Origin: Leptoclinus maculatus
Lineage: Eukaryota > Chordata > Actinopteri > Perciformes > Stichaeidae
NCBI GenBank assembly: GCA_032191485.1
Contig: JAVDOI010000002.1
Span: 6,713,577-6,777,576, forward strand
Direction: 5' to 3'
Length of the DNA stretch: 64,000 nt
The stretch's first letter is position 1. Each line of letters starts with the position of its first letter. Positions 1 through 20,771 of this stretch are shown piece after piece. A model generated the notes under the pieces. That model was not told the origin of the DNA. It did not search any database and saw only the letters and a list, made by a program, of their open reading frames with translations. Both the position numbers and the translations under genes were made by a program.

Positions 1-658
1 CAGTGTTCTGTTGTCAAACTCAGTAACGGCTGAGAAAAGGTTAAGAATGTGTAAATATGCCTGTGGTACATATCTTTTTAAACATAACCCTCCTCTGTGG
101 TTGAAATATCCCAAAAGAAATGATTCCTAATCAAGAGAATGAAAGGGACTTTTACTTGAATTATGACAACACGTTTCAATCTATAATTCTACTACAATGC
201 ATTAAAAAAATAGATTCTTCCCACAATTTATTTTCATTACTCATAAAATTACCAAATGTTTAACATTTCAACACCTTCCATACGATCATGCAGCCCAAAA
301 TGCTTTACAGAGCAAGATTAAAACAGCACAGATAACAAGTATTTTTAAACGTTAGAAGTATTTTCCTGTGTTGTTCTCAACATTCGTTTTTTTAATTCAT
401 TTTTTATTATGGTGTTACACCACGTGTGAGGAGGGTTTCAAACTGAATGTATTGTAAAAGTCAGTATTTGACTGTGTTTGTTGCATCATGCAACATTGTC
501 ACTACACAGTATTTAAAGTGCAATTAATTTGCACTTTCTCTCTCTGTCTCGATCTCTGATCTGTGGCTTGTGGATGTCTGTTTTTAAAATAAAATAGTAG
601 CTTGTGTACATCTTCAATGACGTGTCTTGTTTCCATAAACCTGCCTCTTAAAGGTGAA
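1..658 (+). other. 3' UTR of an upstream tandem paralogue of the Sp140-like gene (partial gene)
   Basis: This stretch aligns almost base for base with 11140-11812, the 3' UTR that follows the stop codon of the complete Sp140-like gene in this window. Differences are scattered substitutions plus a small indel near 470-485. It therefore belongs to the 3' end of a second copy whose coding exons lie to the left of the window. An AATAAA-type signal lies near 588 and another cluster near 666-676. Orientation is plus, so the two copies are head-to-tail. No protein-coding part of the upstream copy is visible here. Confidence 0.85.
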
Positions 659-1327
659 AGGTATGAATAAACAATAAATGAGTGTCTCATACTGAAGTCT
701 ATTTCACTTATCAGATCATTTCATTTTGCAGGTTTTTGCAAAGATATCGCAAGCAGTATTTCACAAGAGGGATGCGACAACACAGAAAAGTTTAACAAAA
801 TAAACATGGTTTTTTTCTTGTCCCCTATCACCTGGGGGCCCTCAGAATGTAGTAGGGGCCCTACTGATAAAGAATGCACAGGATGAAAGTGAGTGAGATT
901 AAAGCTTTAACATTGGATGTGTGTGGAAACTGCGACTTGCCAACAAAATAAAAAATACTTTCACTTTCTAAACGTCACCGACGGATGGGGCGGAACAGGC
1001 CAGTCGACCGAGGGACGGATACCATTTGACGAAAGGAGGAACCGAGAAAAAAACCATATCGGACATGGAAGGATTTCCGCCTATTTTTTAAATCTGCTAC
1101 TTGTTTGTGATTTCTGGCACAGAACGGGGAAGTTGTTGGTGCTCATTTTTAGTTTCGATGTGTTCAAATCCTGTGGAGCAGAACATTTTACGCAAAGGGA
1201 CTCGCTGCTTGGTGAAACAGCGCAGGGAGCCTGTCCAGTTTGGGGGAAACATCTGGAGCGGCTGTGGTCTCTCTGGTGTTTTGTTTTTGTTTTCTGCAGA
1301 GGAGTGGGCTGGCTGCGCTGACCATCG
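659..1327 (+). promoter_or_regulatory. Intergenic spacer, promoter and 5' UTR of the Sp140-like gene, with ISRE core at 959-968
   Basis: Only about 670 bases separate the 3' UTR of the upstream copy from the start codon at 1328, so promoter and 5' UTR must lie here. Positions 959-968 read TTTCACTTTC, whose complement GAAAGTGAAA is a perfect interferon-stimulated response element core (GAAANNGAAA), bound by IRF and ISGF3 factors. Sp100-family genes are interferon-induced in mammals, so the site fits the gene. No clear TATA box was identified and the exact transcription start is not visible. The open reading frames that cross this region are not conserved-looking and are read as 5' UTR. Confidence 0.6.
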
Positions 1328-11123
<9,796 letters not shown>

Positions 11124-11830
11124 GCTGGTGACAGATCAGCAGTGTTCTGTTGTCAAACTCAGTAACGGCTGGGAGAAGGTTAAGAATGTGTAAATATGCC
11201 TGTGGTACATATCTTTTTAAACATAACCCTCCTCTGTGGTTGAAATATCCCAAAAGAAATGATTCCTAATCAAGAGAATGAAATGGACTTTTACTTGAAT
11301 TATGACAACAAATTTCAATCTATAATTCTACTACAATGCATTAAAAAAATAGATTCTTCCCACAATTTATTTTCATTACTCATAAAATTACCAAATGTTT
11401 AACATTTCAACACCTTCCATACGATCATGCAGCCCAAAGTGCTTTACAGAGCAAGATTAAAACAGCACAGATAACAAGTATTTTTAAACGTTAGAAGTAT
11501 TTTCCTGTGTTGTTCTCAACATTCGTTTTTTTTATTTATTTTTTATTATGGTGTTACACCACGTGTGAGGAGGGTTTCAAACTGAATGTATTGTAAAAGT
11601 CAGTATTTTACTTTGTGTTTGTCTGAAGCATTTTGCATCATGCAACATTGTCACTGCACAGTATTTAAAGTGCTATTAATTTGCACTTTCTCTCTCTGTC
11701 TCGATCTCTGATCTGTGGCTTGTGGATTTCTGTTTTTAAAATAAAAATAGTAGCGTGTGTACATCTTCAATGACATGTCTTGTTTCCATAAACCTGCCTC
11801 TTAAAGGTGAAATGTGAAGATAAAACCTAA
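11124..11830 (+). other. 3' UTR of the Sp140-like gene
   Basis: It follows the TAG at 11121-11123. The segment 11140-11812 is the partner of the near-identical sequence at 1-658. A TTTTAAAATAAAAATAG stretch near 11735-11750 gives the probable polyadenylation signal in both copies. Similarity stops at about 11812, which marks the right-hand edge of the visible duplicated block. Confidence 0.8.
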
Positions 11831-12324
11831 ACGTTTAATTCGTATTAGAAATACACATTTGCTGTTAAACTGACAGAGTGGCTCCTCTTTTATAAGTCCT
11901 GACATGATAGAGGTTAAATCCTGATAATAATCACATTTTAAAGCTTTAACTGTTTACTGCATTTGCCATAGACTGTGTATGGTATTTGCGGCCAGCTGAC
12001 GTCACTGTCACAGTTGCCAGCAGCAAATCTGTGCGGAGAGCTGCGCAGCCGCCCTGCGCATCCGTCGGCCGAGGTGGACAGCGCAGCCATTTCTCTTCCC
12101 CTCGTGAAAAACACACGGGAAATGTGGCGTCTGTCCGTCACGCACCTAACTAACCCGGCGCGCGTGGGGTAGTCATGACGTTAGCAGCGCACACCGGGGC
12201 TGAACACCATCACCGGGGCTGAACACCATCACCGACCGAGACCCGCGAGCTGCAAACTTTCTCCCGATTCAACGCCTGCGCAGACAAAACGGCCTCTCTG
12301 CTGCTGTCTGTTCCCGTGTCGGCC
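11831..12324 (+). promoter_or_regulatory. GC-rich promoter and 5' UTR of the trihelix gene
   Basis: Base composition changes near 11985 from AT-rich to CpG-rich and stays so into the first coding exon, as in a CpG-island promoter. A 19-bp unit (accggggctgaacaccatc) is directly repeated around 12192-12230. No TATA box is evident. Confidence 0.5.
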
Positions 12325-15095
12325 ATGGAGGGGAACCTGCAAGGAGGCTGCAGCGACGTCGCGACAATGCATGTGAAGACCGAAGCGGTCGACGAGAAGA
12401 CATCTGCGCTGGTTTTGGGCAGCCGAGAGTCGCCTGCGCCCAGCGGAGATACCGCATGCAGAGGAGGAGGAGTGGATCCGACTGCAGAGCAGCTGGCTGA
12501 CACCACAACTACTCCCGTGTTGCTATGTGAGTGCACGCATCAGCTGGTTTATCATTAAATCATTTTATTTTATTTTGGGGGTTCATTTCTATCTAATATT
12601 GAGATCAGCATGCGCCATCTTTAAAAAAAATCTTTTAACACGATATGTGCCACTTATATGTGTCCAAACCATCAGATCCCGTCAGTACAGACCGCTTCTT
12701 CACCACAACAGAGGATGGAAAAACGTACCTGAAGATTGCTCCAGGTGAGTGGATCACACTTACTGTTGTGATTGTAGTCACAATACAAAGTCTATAGATT
12801 CTGAATTTCTCACACATTACCTTTGTTGTGTTAACAAACCTATAGATGCTGATAGAAAACCTTTTTTCAGTTTGGCTAAAACTTATAGAAATAAAATTCA
12901 GTGGCAGTGGGTTTTTTATTTTTTAAACTTAATTAGTTCTCAAGCTCATAAAGGATGGTTTTCAGATTCCAAAAACTTTCATAAATTGGAGCTTTTTAAA
13001 AGCGTATACAAATAGAAATATATAAATTAAATCTTTCCATTGTATGCTATTTCATGTTAAAGCCTCTTGAAACTGGGGTTTAAATCTTGTAAATTTTAAC
13101 AGGAGTGTGTGACATCATCATTTCCCGCCCACGTCAGACCAGCGAGAAGAGCAAAGGAAAAACAGAAAATCTGTTTAGAAAAAATGTAAAACTGTTCTAA
13201 CTTTAGTAGACATTAATGCGTTAATATAGCTAATCGAAAGATGCTGGCTAAGAAAATGTGTTCATGGGGCCTTTAAATATATTTCAGTAGACAGGGTTCA
13301 TGCACATTTTTACCAATATTTTTCCAAGACTTTTCCAGGCCATTGAGACAAATTGTCATGACCATGCGTTCTCTGAAACGTCTGTGTATACGTGGGAAAT
13401 AAAAGGTCGGAGTCTGACGTTACCCGACGCAGACAACAACATAACGTCAAATGACGTGACTGATCTTCCCAAACATTCCAGTCTAGTTTAACCAATAGGC
13501 TGTAGATCTATATGAACCACATATCCTCTCTTATACAGGAAGTGTGAAGCTAATTTCCATGACTTTTCCAAAACCCTCTGGGTCTCCAGGCCTGGAATTT
13601 CTACTTTCAAAATCCATGACTTTTCCAGATTTTTCCTGACTGTACGAACCCTGATTATATCTCCTTCATACACATTTACATGTCGCCTGTGTCCTATCCT
13701 CCAGCTTCAGCGATGCCACCCGCCCCCTCAGAGAAGACGCTCCCGTCCGGCCCCGATTTCTCCTCCAAAGCCGTGTTGTGTCTGATCGAGGCCGTCGGGC
13801 GCCGCTGGGGCCTGTACGAGACTCGGGAGCGCTCGCAGCTCTTCCAGAGCGTCCAGGAGGAGATGGCCTCCAAGGGCCACTTGCTTCCTGTTGAGAAGAT
13901 CCGCCGCAAGTGGAACAACCTCATCGTCACATACAAGAGGGTTAAAGACCGCAGCCGGGAGACGGGACACGCTAAAACGTCCTGGGAGTTCTTCGATGTG
14001 AGTGTTTCCTTCCAGAACTGTTTTTTTTTTCACACAGGGAAAACCACCAGACACATCTTATAGTTTCTGACCCAGAGACAAAGTTCCAACCCCAAACCAA
14101 GTTTACCCACGTTGTTCGCCGTGTTTTTTTTCATGAGTTTTTATGAGTTTGCCAGGTATTCTTGGCTGCTGCAAATAACTTGGGTTGTTTGTTTCCTCTC
14201 TCCATCTCTTTGTGTCGGTCTCCTCTCACTCTAGCTGATGGACGCAACACTCTGTGACACCGTTGGCACTCAGATCGTCCACAACAAGAGACACAAAGTT
14301 TCCGCGCTGCCCGCTCCTCTGGCAAAGATCGCCGCAAAACCGCAGTTCCCGCAGCCCACCACCATCATCCGCCCTAATGGGGACTTTGCTTCGACTGGTG
14401 GGGTGGACTCAGCGGGTCACGGGGCCACCGGCAGTCAAGTCATCAGCAGCGCTCCTGTCATTAGCTCAATGACCACAGCGACCGTCAGCCCGACGAATGC
14501 TCCAGAGCTCAAGCCCCCGATCGTCCTCAACAGCGACGTTGTTGCAACCAGTATTCACTCAGCCACCATTGTGCCATCTCCATCTTTCATCTCCTCACCT
14601 TGCTTCACAGAGACAGGTTCTACTCCCCCTTCGCTTGGCCTGAAGGGCAACGCCGACCTCAACGCGTCGTGCTACGCAGGCCGCAAAGCTCCGTCGTTCT
14701 CGCCAGGCGCCATACCCTTTCGCCTCGGCAGGGCGCCGCTGAGCAACAGTCACAATATCCTCGGCCTCTCCTCCTCCCCCTCTTTTCCGCCTACTTCCTC
14801 CTCTCTCGCTTCCTCCACTTCCACCTCGTTGTCTGCGACATCCCTGTCGGGAAGCGAAGGACAGAACCGGAAAGGGGACGCCACGTCGTCCCAGGAGGTC
14901 CTGAAGCGGCAGGAGGAGCAGGCCTACCTGGATCGGGTGGCTCGCCGCAGGGTGGAGGCCAAAGAGAAGAGGCGCGAGAGGAGGGAGGTGCGGATGGCCG
15001 AGTCCCTCGGCAGGATAGCCACGGCCCTGGAGCTGCTCTCCTCCAAGCAGGACACAGTCATTGCCCTCCTGCAGAGACTGGCTGAGCGGAAGTGA
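12325..15095 (+). CDS. Trihelix (Myb/SANT-like, Myb_DNA-bind_4) DNA-binding protein, 4 exons, 474 aa
   Basis: Exons 12325-12526, 12676-12744, 13705-13997 and 14235-15095 join in frame. The ATG lies in a good context (GGCCATGG). Residues 112-192 form the DNA-binding domain, with the three regularly spaced tryptophans of a trihelix fold (GRRW at 125, KIRRKW at 160, KTSWEFFD at 184) and the typical KWNNLIVTYKRVKDR helix. The middle (about 195-400) is low-complexity Ser/Thr/Pro/Ala and probably disordered. The last 60 residues are charged and heptad-like (YLDRVARRRVEAKEKRRER, then LELLSSKQDTVIALLQRL), suggesting a coiled-coil dimerisation tail, the arrangement of MSANTD/NAIF-type nuclear proteins. 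The protein is probably a nuclear DNA-binding factor. I do not recognise a named orthologue, and targets are unknown. Confidence 0.85.
12745..13704. other. Trihelix-gene intron 2, mostly occupied by a MITE
   Basis: The first half is AT-rich with nothing recognisable. Positions 13292-13653 hold the inverted-repeat element listed separately, which ends about 50 bases before the exon 3 acceptor. Confidence 0.6.
13292..13653. mobile_element. Non-autonomous DNA transposon (MITE) with CAGGGTTC ends
   Basis: The left end is CAGGGTTCATGCACATTTTT and the right end is the complement of CAGGGTTCGTACAG. Repeated CATGACTTTTCCA motifs between them are characteristic of a very common teleost repeat. The terminal CAGGG and size suggest a hAT-related MITE, but no intact 8-bp target duplication was seen, so the insertion is probably old. 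Confidence 0.65.
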
Positions 15096-16438
15096 CGGAG
15101 GGGCAAAGCAGGAGCTTATTAAAACTTCCTAATCCTCTGAACATGTAGTGACCCCCCCCCCCCCCCCCCCCCCTCTGAGTTCCATAATGCTACTGAAAAG
15201 GGTTTCACTCTCCTGATTATAGTGTAAATTAAACTTTATAAAAATCACACAAGCTGCTCTCTTTTCTACATTAAGCATAAAGTGAAATGGGGTGCTTTTG
15301 TAACATGCTTTACATTTTAGCGCATTACAGTTTTCTTCACTAACATCAAATAAAAACAACCTTCTTGAACCTTCAGTTGTTTTGTCGTGAAGTTATAATG
15401 ATAAATATAGGTTCACATTGTCTCAAGTCTTAATTTAGAGTCAATACCGGGGCATCCTGATGGACATTGAAACAGTTTTTGGTCTCTGCAATAATTCCTC
15501 CTCTCCATACTGGCCAACAAGAGGTGTCTCCCTAATGCTATTCCAATGTGTGATAACTGATTGGGGGCTAAATCCATAGTGCATGTTCTGTCCAAAAATG
15601 CATTATAACGTCAGGCAGAAGCTAGTATGAAGCTTTAGCAGTTTGTTTTTGAAAAATCAAGTGAATATCCTACTAAGTTATAGTCTTTAGTACAAAATCT
15701 CCCTCCCATTTAGGCTTCGGCTGAACTGATGCATGATTGTGCAAACCGAGTACTGTGGATCTTGATTCCCATCACTTCACTAGAAGGTATGGCCAGTACG
15801 GGCAGGAGGAACAGTTACAACCAATGAACACATAGCCATGTTGTTTATAGATAGACTTGAAAGACTGCGACTCAAAGGCTTTTCATGGACCTCTAGTCTT
15901 TAAAATCAATGAAATATTTTGCCCACTAGATGGCACAGTTTATCTACCAACTGGTTTTTGTTTTGTTGAAGTTTTCATACAAAGTACTACTTATATCACT
16001 ATAAATTGAAATTGTTTTCCTGTCGTTGACCGAGTGACCCTCAGAGTTCGACGCAAAGGATGTTGGGATATGGTGTTGGCGCTAAATCGCGGCGCTGTTC
16101 GCTTGAGCTCGAGATCTTCAATTATAAAAAAAAAAATTCAAGTTCCGTTCACCGAAAAATATCGACATTTTACTAAACTTTAAAGTCGTACATGACTCAC
16201 CCCCCCCCACCCCACCCCGTCGTACTTTGTACGACGTTGAAAATGTTGAAAACTCTGGACGGCCCCTTAGTCAGTGTCGTGTCCTGCCCTCATTACATTT
16301 CCTCTTACTTTTACTTTCATTTCTACTCGGCAGCGGCAGGAGGAAACTGGACCGACCTGAACTAAAGAAACCAATAACAGTGACTCTTCTCAGACACAGT
16401 TTACCAGAAAGCGCAGTGAAAGCTGACATTATACAGAC
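15096..16438 (+). other. 3' UTR of the trihelix gene, intergenic DNA, then GIMAP promoter and 5' UTR
   Basis: A run of about 22 C lies at 15151-15172. The polyadenylation signal AATAAA at 15349-15354 ends the trihelix transcript. From 15400 to 16000 nothing coding is visible. CpG content rises at 16030-16110. A pyrimidine stretch at about 16300-16325 reads in complement as AGAAATGAAAGTAAAAG, resembling but not matching an IRF site, about 120 bases before the GIMAP ATG. Confidence 0.5.
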
Positions 16439-19074
16439 ATGATAACGTCTGTTGGCAGTTTGAGTGAGAGCAGCCCTGACATGTATAATGCAGAGCAGGA
16501 GGATCTGGAGGAACGTAAGTATAGAAATTAAATATTAGTTCTCAAACCTTTTAGTTATTTCTGTTTGCCCATAAAGAGAAGTGCCAAATGATTTGAAATG
16601 AACTGAACTCCATTTAAAAGGATTTTACTTCAGTTTCATGGGACAAGCCTTCACTTTGTTTCTCACCACAGGAGTTTTTAGTCACATGTTTGACTTTCAG
16701 CTTTCTGCCTGTTGAGCAGCTGCAGGCAGGTCTGGATTAGACCGAGAGGTGGGTTAGCTGAGGTTTTTATTTCTGTCTTTCCAAGACTGAAGCAACTCTG
16801 AAGGCAAACTGAGTAAAAGACACGTCCTGTCACGTCTTGTCCTTAATTTCTTATCTCAATTACACTTAACAGCAAAAAACGTCTTGTCATCTTATTTGCT
16901 CTTTGCTGCTATTATTTACTCTTGTGCTTTTATTTGTGTATGAAATAGCCAAGTAAATAATTGATACCATGAACACATGTCACTATGTGTGAACCCTTCT
17001 TTTCAAGTGTTTTGCATTAACGTAAAAACGTCTTACTTATCTCGCTAGTTTCACAACAGCCAGACTAGCCCACTGACCAATCAAGCTGCACGTTAATGCT
17101 GACGTACTTGTAGGCCAGCTAGAAGCTCTGACATGTCAAAGAATACGTCCAACATGTCAAACTAAAACTCTGATTGGTTGAAGACTATGACAATGAGCAC
17201 AAGCACAACACGGCACGTAACAGACAGCATAGAAATGTGGATGAAAGGTCTACTTAAAACAAGCTGTGCTGGAAGCAGAGCTGCAGGCTGGAAGCAGAGC
17301 AACTGAGGAAGACGGTAGCTGTGCAATGAGATAATAAGCTAATGGGGAAAATATTTAGAATACATGTAGTGTATTTATGAAAAATAATTAAATGATAGAA
17401 TAGGTATAACTTTGTGATTCTGTCTAGGCCAGGAGAGAAGGCTTTGCTGGACCTGATGGCCCACCACTGCACTGAGATTTTGAATCTCTTTTAGAAGAGG
17501 GTCCTGGTCTAAAAGGTTTCCCCACATGAAAACATAGATAACAGACTTAAAAAAAAAAAAAGAATAGTATAAGTTAAAAACAAATTTTAACAAATGTAAA
17601 GTTTGTTTCTGGTTGCATTTGCTGCAGTTTTGTGAAACAATTTTACATGGACACAATAAACTTGTTGTACTTGCATAATGCAGTCTGTTGTATTTTTATT
17701 CTAAAATAAAGTTGGATGTAGTTAAAATAAGTACATTTTTTTGTTAAGTAAGGAGAGAAATAGTCATTTTATGGAAATTATCTGTGGGTGTAGGACCTTC
17801 ACTGCATTCCATCTTTGTAGCCGGTCACAACCACATTTTAGCATCCTTTAAAACTAAAAGCAGTCGTTTTAATAACACGTAAAGACACGTTATATGACTA
17901 TCGCCCGATATATAGAGTTTTCAGAACACCCCACTACCTCTCAGTGTTAGCCTCAAAGATCCAGCGTTGGTCGGGCTAAAATGTTCACCATAATACATGG
18001 ACATCCAAGCAAATATGAGAACAACCGCCTTTAACTGTGCGTTGTGTAGTAAAATGTCTTCTGTCTGTTGAATTCACAGAGCCCCTGAGAATCATGCTTC
18101 TTGGGAAGAGCGGGGTCGGCAAGAGCTCAAGTGGCAACACCATCCTCGGGCGACAGGCGTTCGTATCGGACATGAAGCTGAAGAGGGTCACTAAGTACTG
18201 TGAGAAGGAGAGCGGGGCGGTTAAGGACGTGTCTGTCGGTGCGACCAGGGGAGCTCGAGATGTGCCCGTCTCTGTGATTGACACACCGGGCCTTTTTGAG
18301 ACGTACCGCAACAAGGAGGTGGTTGTGCGAGATATTCTGAAGTGCGTCAAACTCCAGGAACCAGGACCTCACGTCTTTGTGCTAGCGGTCCCTGTAGGAA
18401 GGATGACGCAGGAAGATCAGGATACCAACAAACTGATCGAAGCAATGTTTGGCCCCAGAGTGTGGGACTACACCATCGTGCTGTTCACGCATGGGGATCG
18501 CTTGGGTGGGAAAACGATAAACGACGTCATCACAGAGAGCGAGGACGACCTCCGCAACTTCATACGCAAGTGCAGCGGCGGCTTCCACGTCTTCGACAAC
18601 AAGAACCCGCAGGACCAGAACCAGGTGACGAGCTTCGTGGCAAAGGTCCAGACCCTGGTGGCCCTGAATGGAGGGGGCCATTACCAAACGGCCCTGTATC
18701 CCAAACCGGAGAGGAGGATTAGAGACGAACAGGAGAGCCTCCTGGCGGAGAGAAGCATTGAGATCAGTGGTAAGGAGGGACGGCTGCTGGAGCATTTCAA
18801 GGCGGAAGAGCTGGAGAAGAAGAAGAAGGAGCTGTGGAGGAAAGAGGAGGAAAAATCAAGAGTGGACGCAGAGAATTACATCCGCATGTCCTCCTACATT
18901 CTGATATCCATCCTCTTCCTGGGAGGAATAGGACTGGTCGCTGTGGCTCTTCAGGTGCCAAGTGTGAGCCTTCTGGTGGGAATTCTGATTGTCGTTTTGA
19001 TTTTCTTCAAGAAATCTATTTGTCGCCCGTCTATTTCAGGGAAAATACCATGGCTTTCTAAGAAAATTAAATAG
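16439..19074 (+). CDS. GIMAP/AIG1-family GTPase with C-terminal membrane anchor (2 exons, 356 aa)
   Basis: Exons 16439-16514 and 18080-19074 join in phase 1 (C|AG gives Gln26). The longer upstream reading with Met at 18037 runs into intron and is not used. The AIG1 GTPase domain contains the P-loop GKSGVGKS at 34-41, switch-region VIDTPG at 91-96 and base-recognition THGD at 162-165. The family-specific box (FHVFDNKN) lies near 194. A basic helical segment rich in K/E (about 262-285) follows. Two hydrophobic segments at about 297-317 and 319-335 probably form a membrane hairpin with a basic cytosolic tail. GIMAPs are lymphocyte-associated GTPases that polymerise on organelle or lipid-droplet membranes. 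Teleosts have many lineage-specific members, so no one-to-one name is given. Confidence 0.9.
16515..18079. other. GIMAP intron 1 with an inverted copy of a hAT MITE
   Basis: The intron has no gene. Positions about 17235-17469 are the reverse complement of the left half of the MITE at 36311-36762 and end in GGCCCACCACTG, the complement of that element's terminus. The opposite end is not recognisable, so this copy is truncated or diverged. Confidence 0.65.
17235..17469 (-). mobile_element. Partial copy (inverted) of the CAGTGGTGGGCC hAT MITE
   Basis: Read on the minus strand from 17469, the sequence starts CAGTGGTGGGCC and follows 36311-36535 closely, including the segments around CCTTCTCT, ACAGAATCACAAAGTTATA, CTTCCTCAGTTGCTCTGC and CTTGTTTTAAGTAGA. 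Confidence 0.75.
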
Positions 19075-20771
19075 GCGTAGGAATGGATTTGATTACAAAT
19101 TCTAGAAACAGAAAAAAACATGTTTTTGTTTTTATGGATTTCTCCCTCCCTTTGTGATTCAGACTCAATCTACTGTCATGTAACACAACTGTAAAACTTG
19201 CTAATAAAAATGTTATCATCAATAAGTCTAAGTTAAAAATTCAATGATTTCTTTCAGCAATTATTTGGTGTGTTTTGTCAAAGTGACACTCTGGTGGTAG
19301 CTTTATCAGAATGTCTTGCTGGGTGAGCTTCAGTCAGCTGAACCTCGTTGTGCTGATTCAGTATTGTAGTGGGAGTGTGCTCCACTTTGTTTGGTTTCTT
19401 TTTCCTCTGTTGAGGGACAGCACAGAGGTAAGATGCTGTCTTACTGCCAATAGTTCTGGTGATAAGATTAAAGTCTTCCAGTCGTCGATGCATAGGCCTA
19501 TAATAGCTACCGTATGACAATTTAGCTCATCATTACCCTGCTCGGGGGTGTGAACGTCATAATACTGCCCACGTGAAATGAGACCGGAAATAGGTCGAAT
19601 TAATTTGTGGAGGGTTGCTGCTTGTTAAATAAATGTTAATCTCAAGATGTGTGTCCTCATGTGCTCTGTGTTAATAATTTCACTGACTAAAGTCAAGAAA
19701 GCTTTAACAGTATTAACTTTTTAACTCAAGTGATTCTGTTCTGTAACCTGTTTTATTTGTCAGCAGACAGTTGATGTGAGACCTTTATCTGCTACCTCGT
19801 CGCCAGATATCAAACCTGAAATCTTGACTAAAACCGGAGACATTGGATCAACCAGCAATCCCACTGACAACCTCAACACAGCATTAATTGGTCTTAATTC
19901 CTATCGTCGGGCAGCTGCAAGGCAATGGTCGGCCATGCAGTCAAGTCAGATCAGCTGTGCAGTTCTCCCAAAATCTGGCTAAACAAGGCTTTTTTAAAAA
20001 CGTTTTTTAAAAGTGAAAGCAAAAACTGAGTCCCTCTCAGGGTTCCGGGCCAGTCGCCACTTGATAAATATGGACCCAGATGTAAACTTGAACTCTTAAA
20101 GTCTGAAAACATGGCCTCGATCATTGTGACAGGAGAGGATTGTACCGTGTACCAGCCATAGAATGAATGTACATATGTAACCACATGATCAAAGAAGTAC
20201 AAACCGGAAGTGTAGTTTGTGAAATAGCATTTTATTATCTATGAAGCTGAAAAGTCAGCCAGAAATGAGGACTTTACTTAAGTATTGTGTGCTGTGGAAC
20301 TTGACTTATCGGAGACCTGACTACATTTGTGACTTCAAATGTGCTAGTCTCAGACGCAGATCTCACACATTGACCTAAAAACTAATTATAAAATAAGTAC
20401 ATTTCTTTTCTTTTCTGATAATGTATGTCAGCCAAAACGTTATCTCCTCTTGTAAGGTAATTAGGTCCTTGTTCTTTGTTTTAATGTTGCTTTTCATTAT
20501 ATTTGTGCACGACGTAAACAAGGTGAATAGAAAACTGTCAGTCATAGCGTAACTAAAGGGCACAAAGCCCTTTAGTTAGACGGGCTCTATATTTACATTT
20601 GCAAAAGACTCATATTATTATTATATAACAATATAACAATATTTATAACCAGCTGTGTTTGCATTGGTTCAATGTGTAAAATGAAGAATAGAATAGGCTA
20701 CATATCCTTATTTTGTACATTTGTATTTACAGATCAATCAAAGCAGTGAGTTGTTACTTCTACTACAGACA
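19075..20771. other. GIMAP 3' UTR and convergent intergenic region toward ccdc97
   Basis: AATAAA at 19203-19208 is a good polyadenylation signal for the GIMAP transcript. Positions 19753-19983 contain an open stretch after an acceptor-like site (listed separately). Positions 20550-20578 form a perfect 12-bp stem (TAACTAAAGGGC) with a 5-base loop. The lower part is the 3' UTR of ccdc97 on the minus strand. A complementary AATAAA near 20232 could end it. Confidence 0.5.
19753..19983 (+). other. Possible orphan terminal exon (about 76 codons), function unknown
   Basis: An acceptor-like sequence (tttatttgtcagcag) precedes an open frame that runs from about 19765 to a stop at 19981-19983. It encodes a hydrophilic peptide including SPDIKPEILTKTGD and LNSYRRAAARQWSAMQ. 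I do not recognise it. It could be an alternative 3' exon of the GIMAP transcript, a relic of another gene, or chance. Its codon composition is not clearly coding. Confidence 0.2.

Noticed and set aside
18037..18079. Met at 18037 as the start of the GIMAP protein
   Set aside because: The 14 residues it adds precede a good acceptor at 18078-18079, and an upstream ATG exon at 16439 splices in the right phase.
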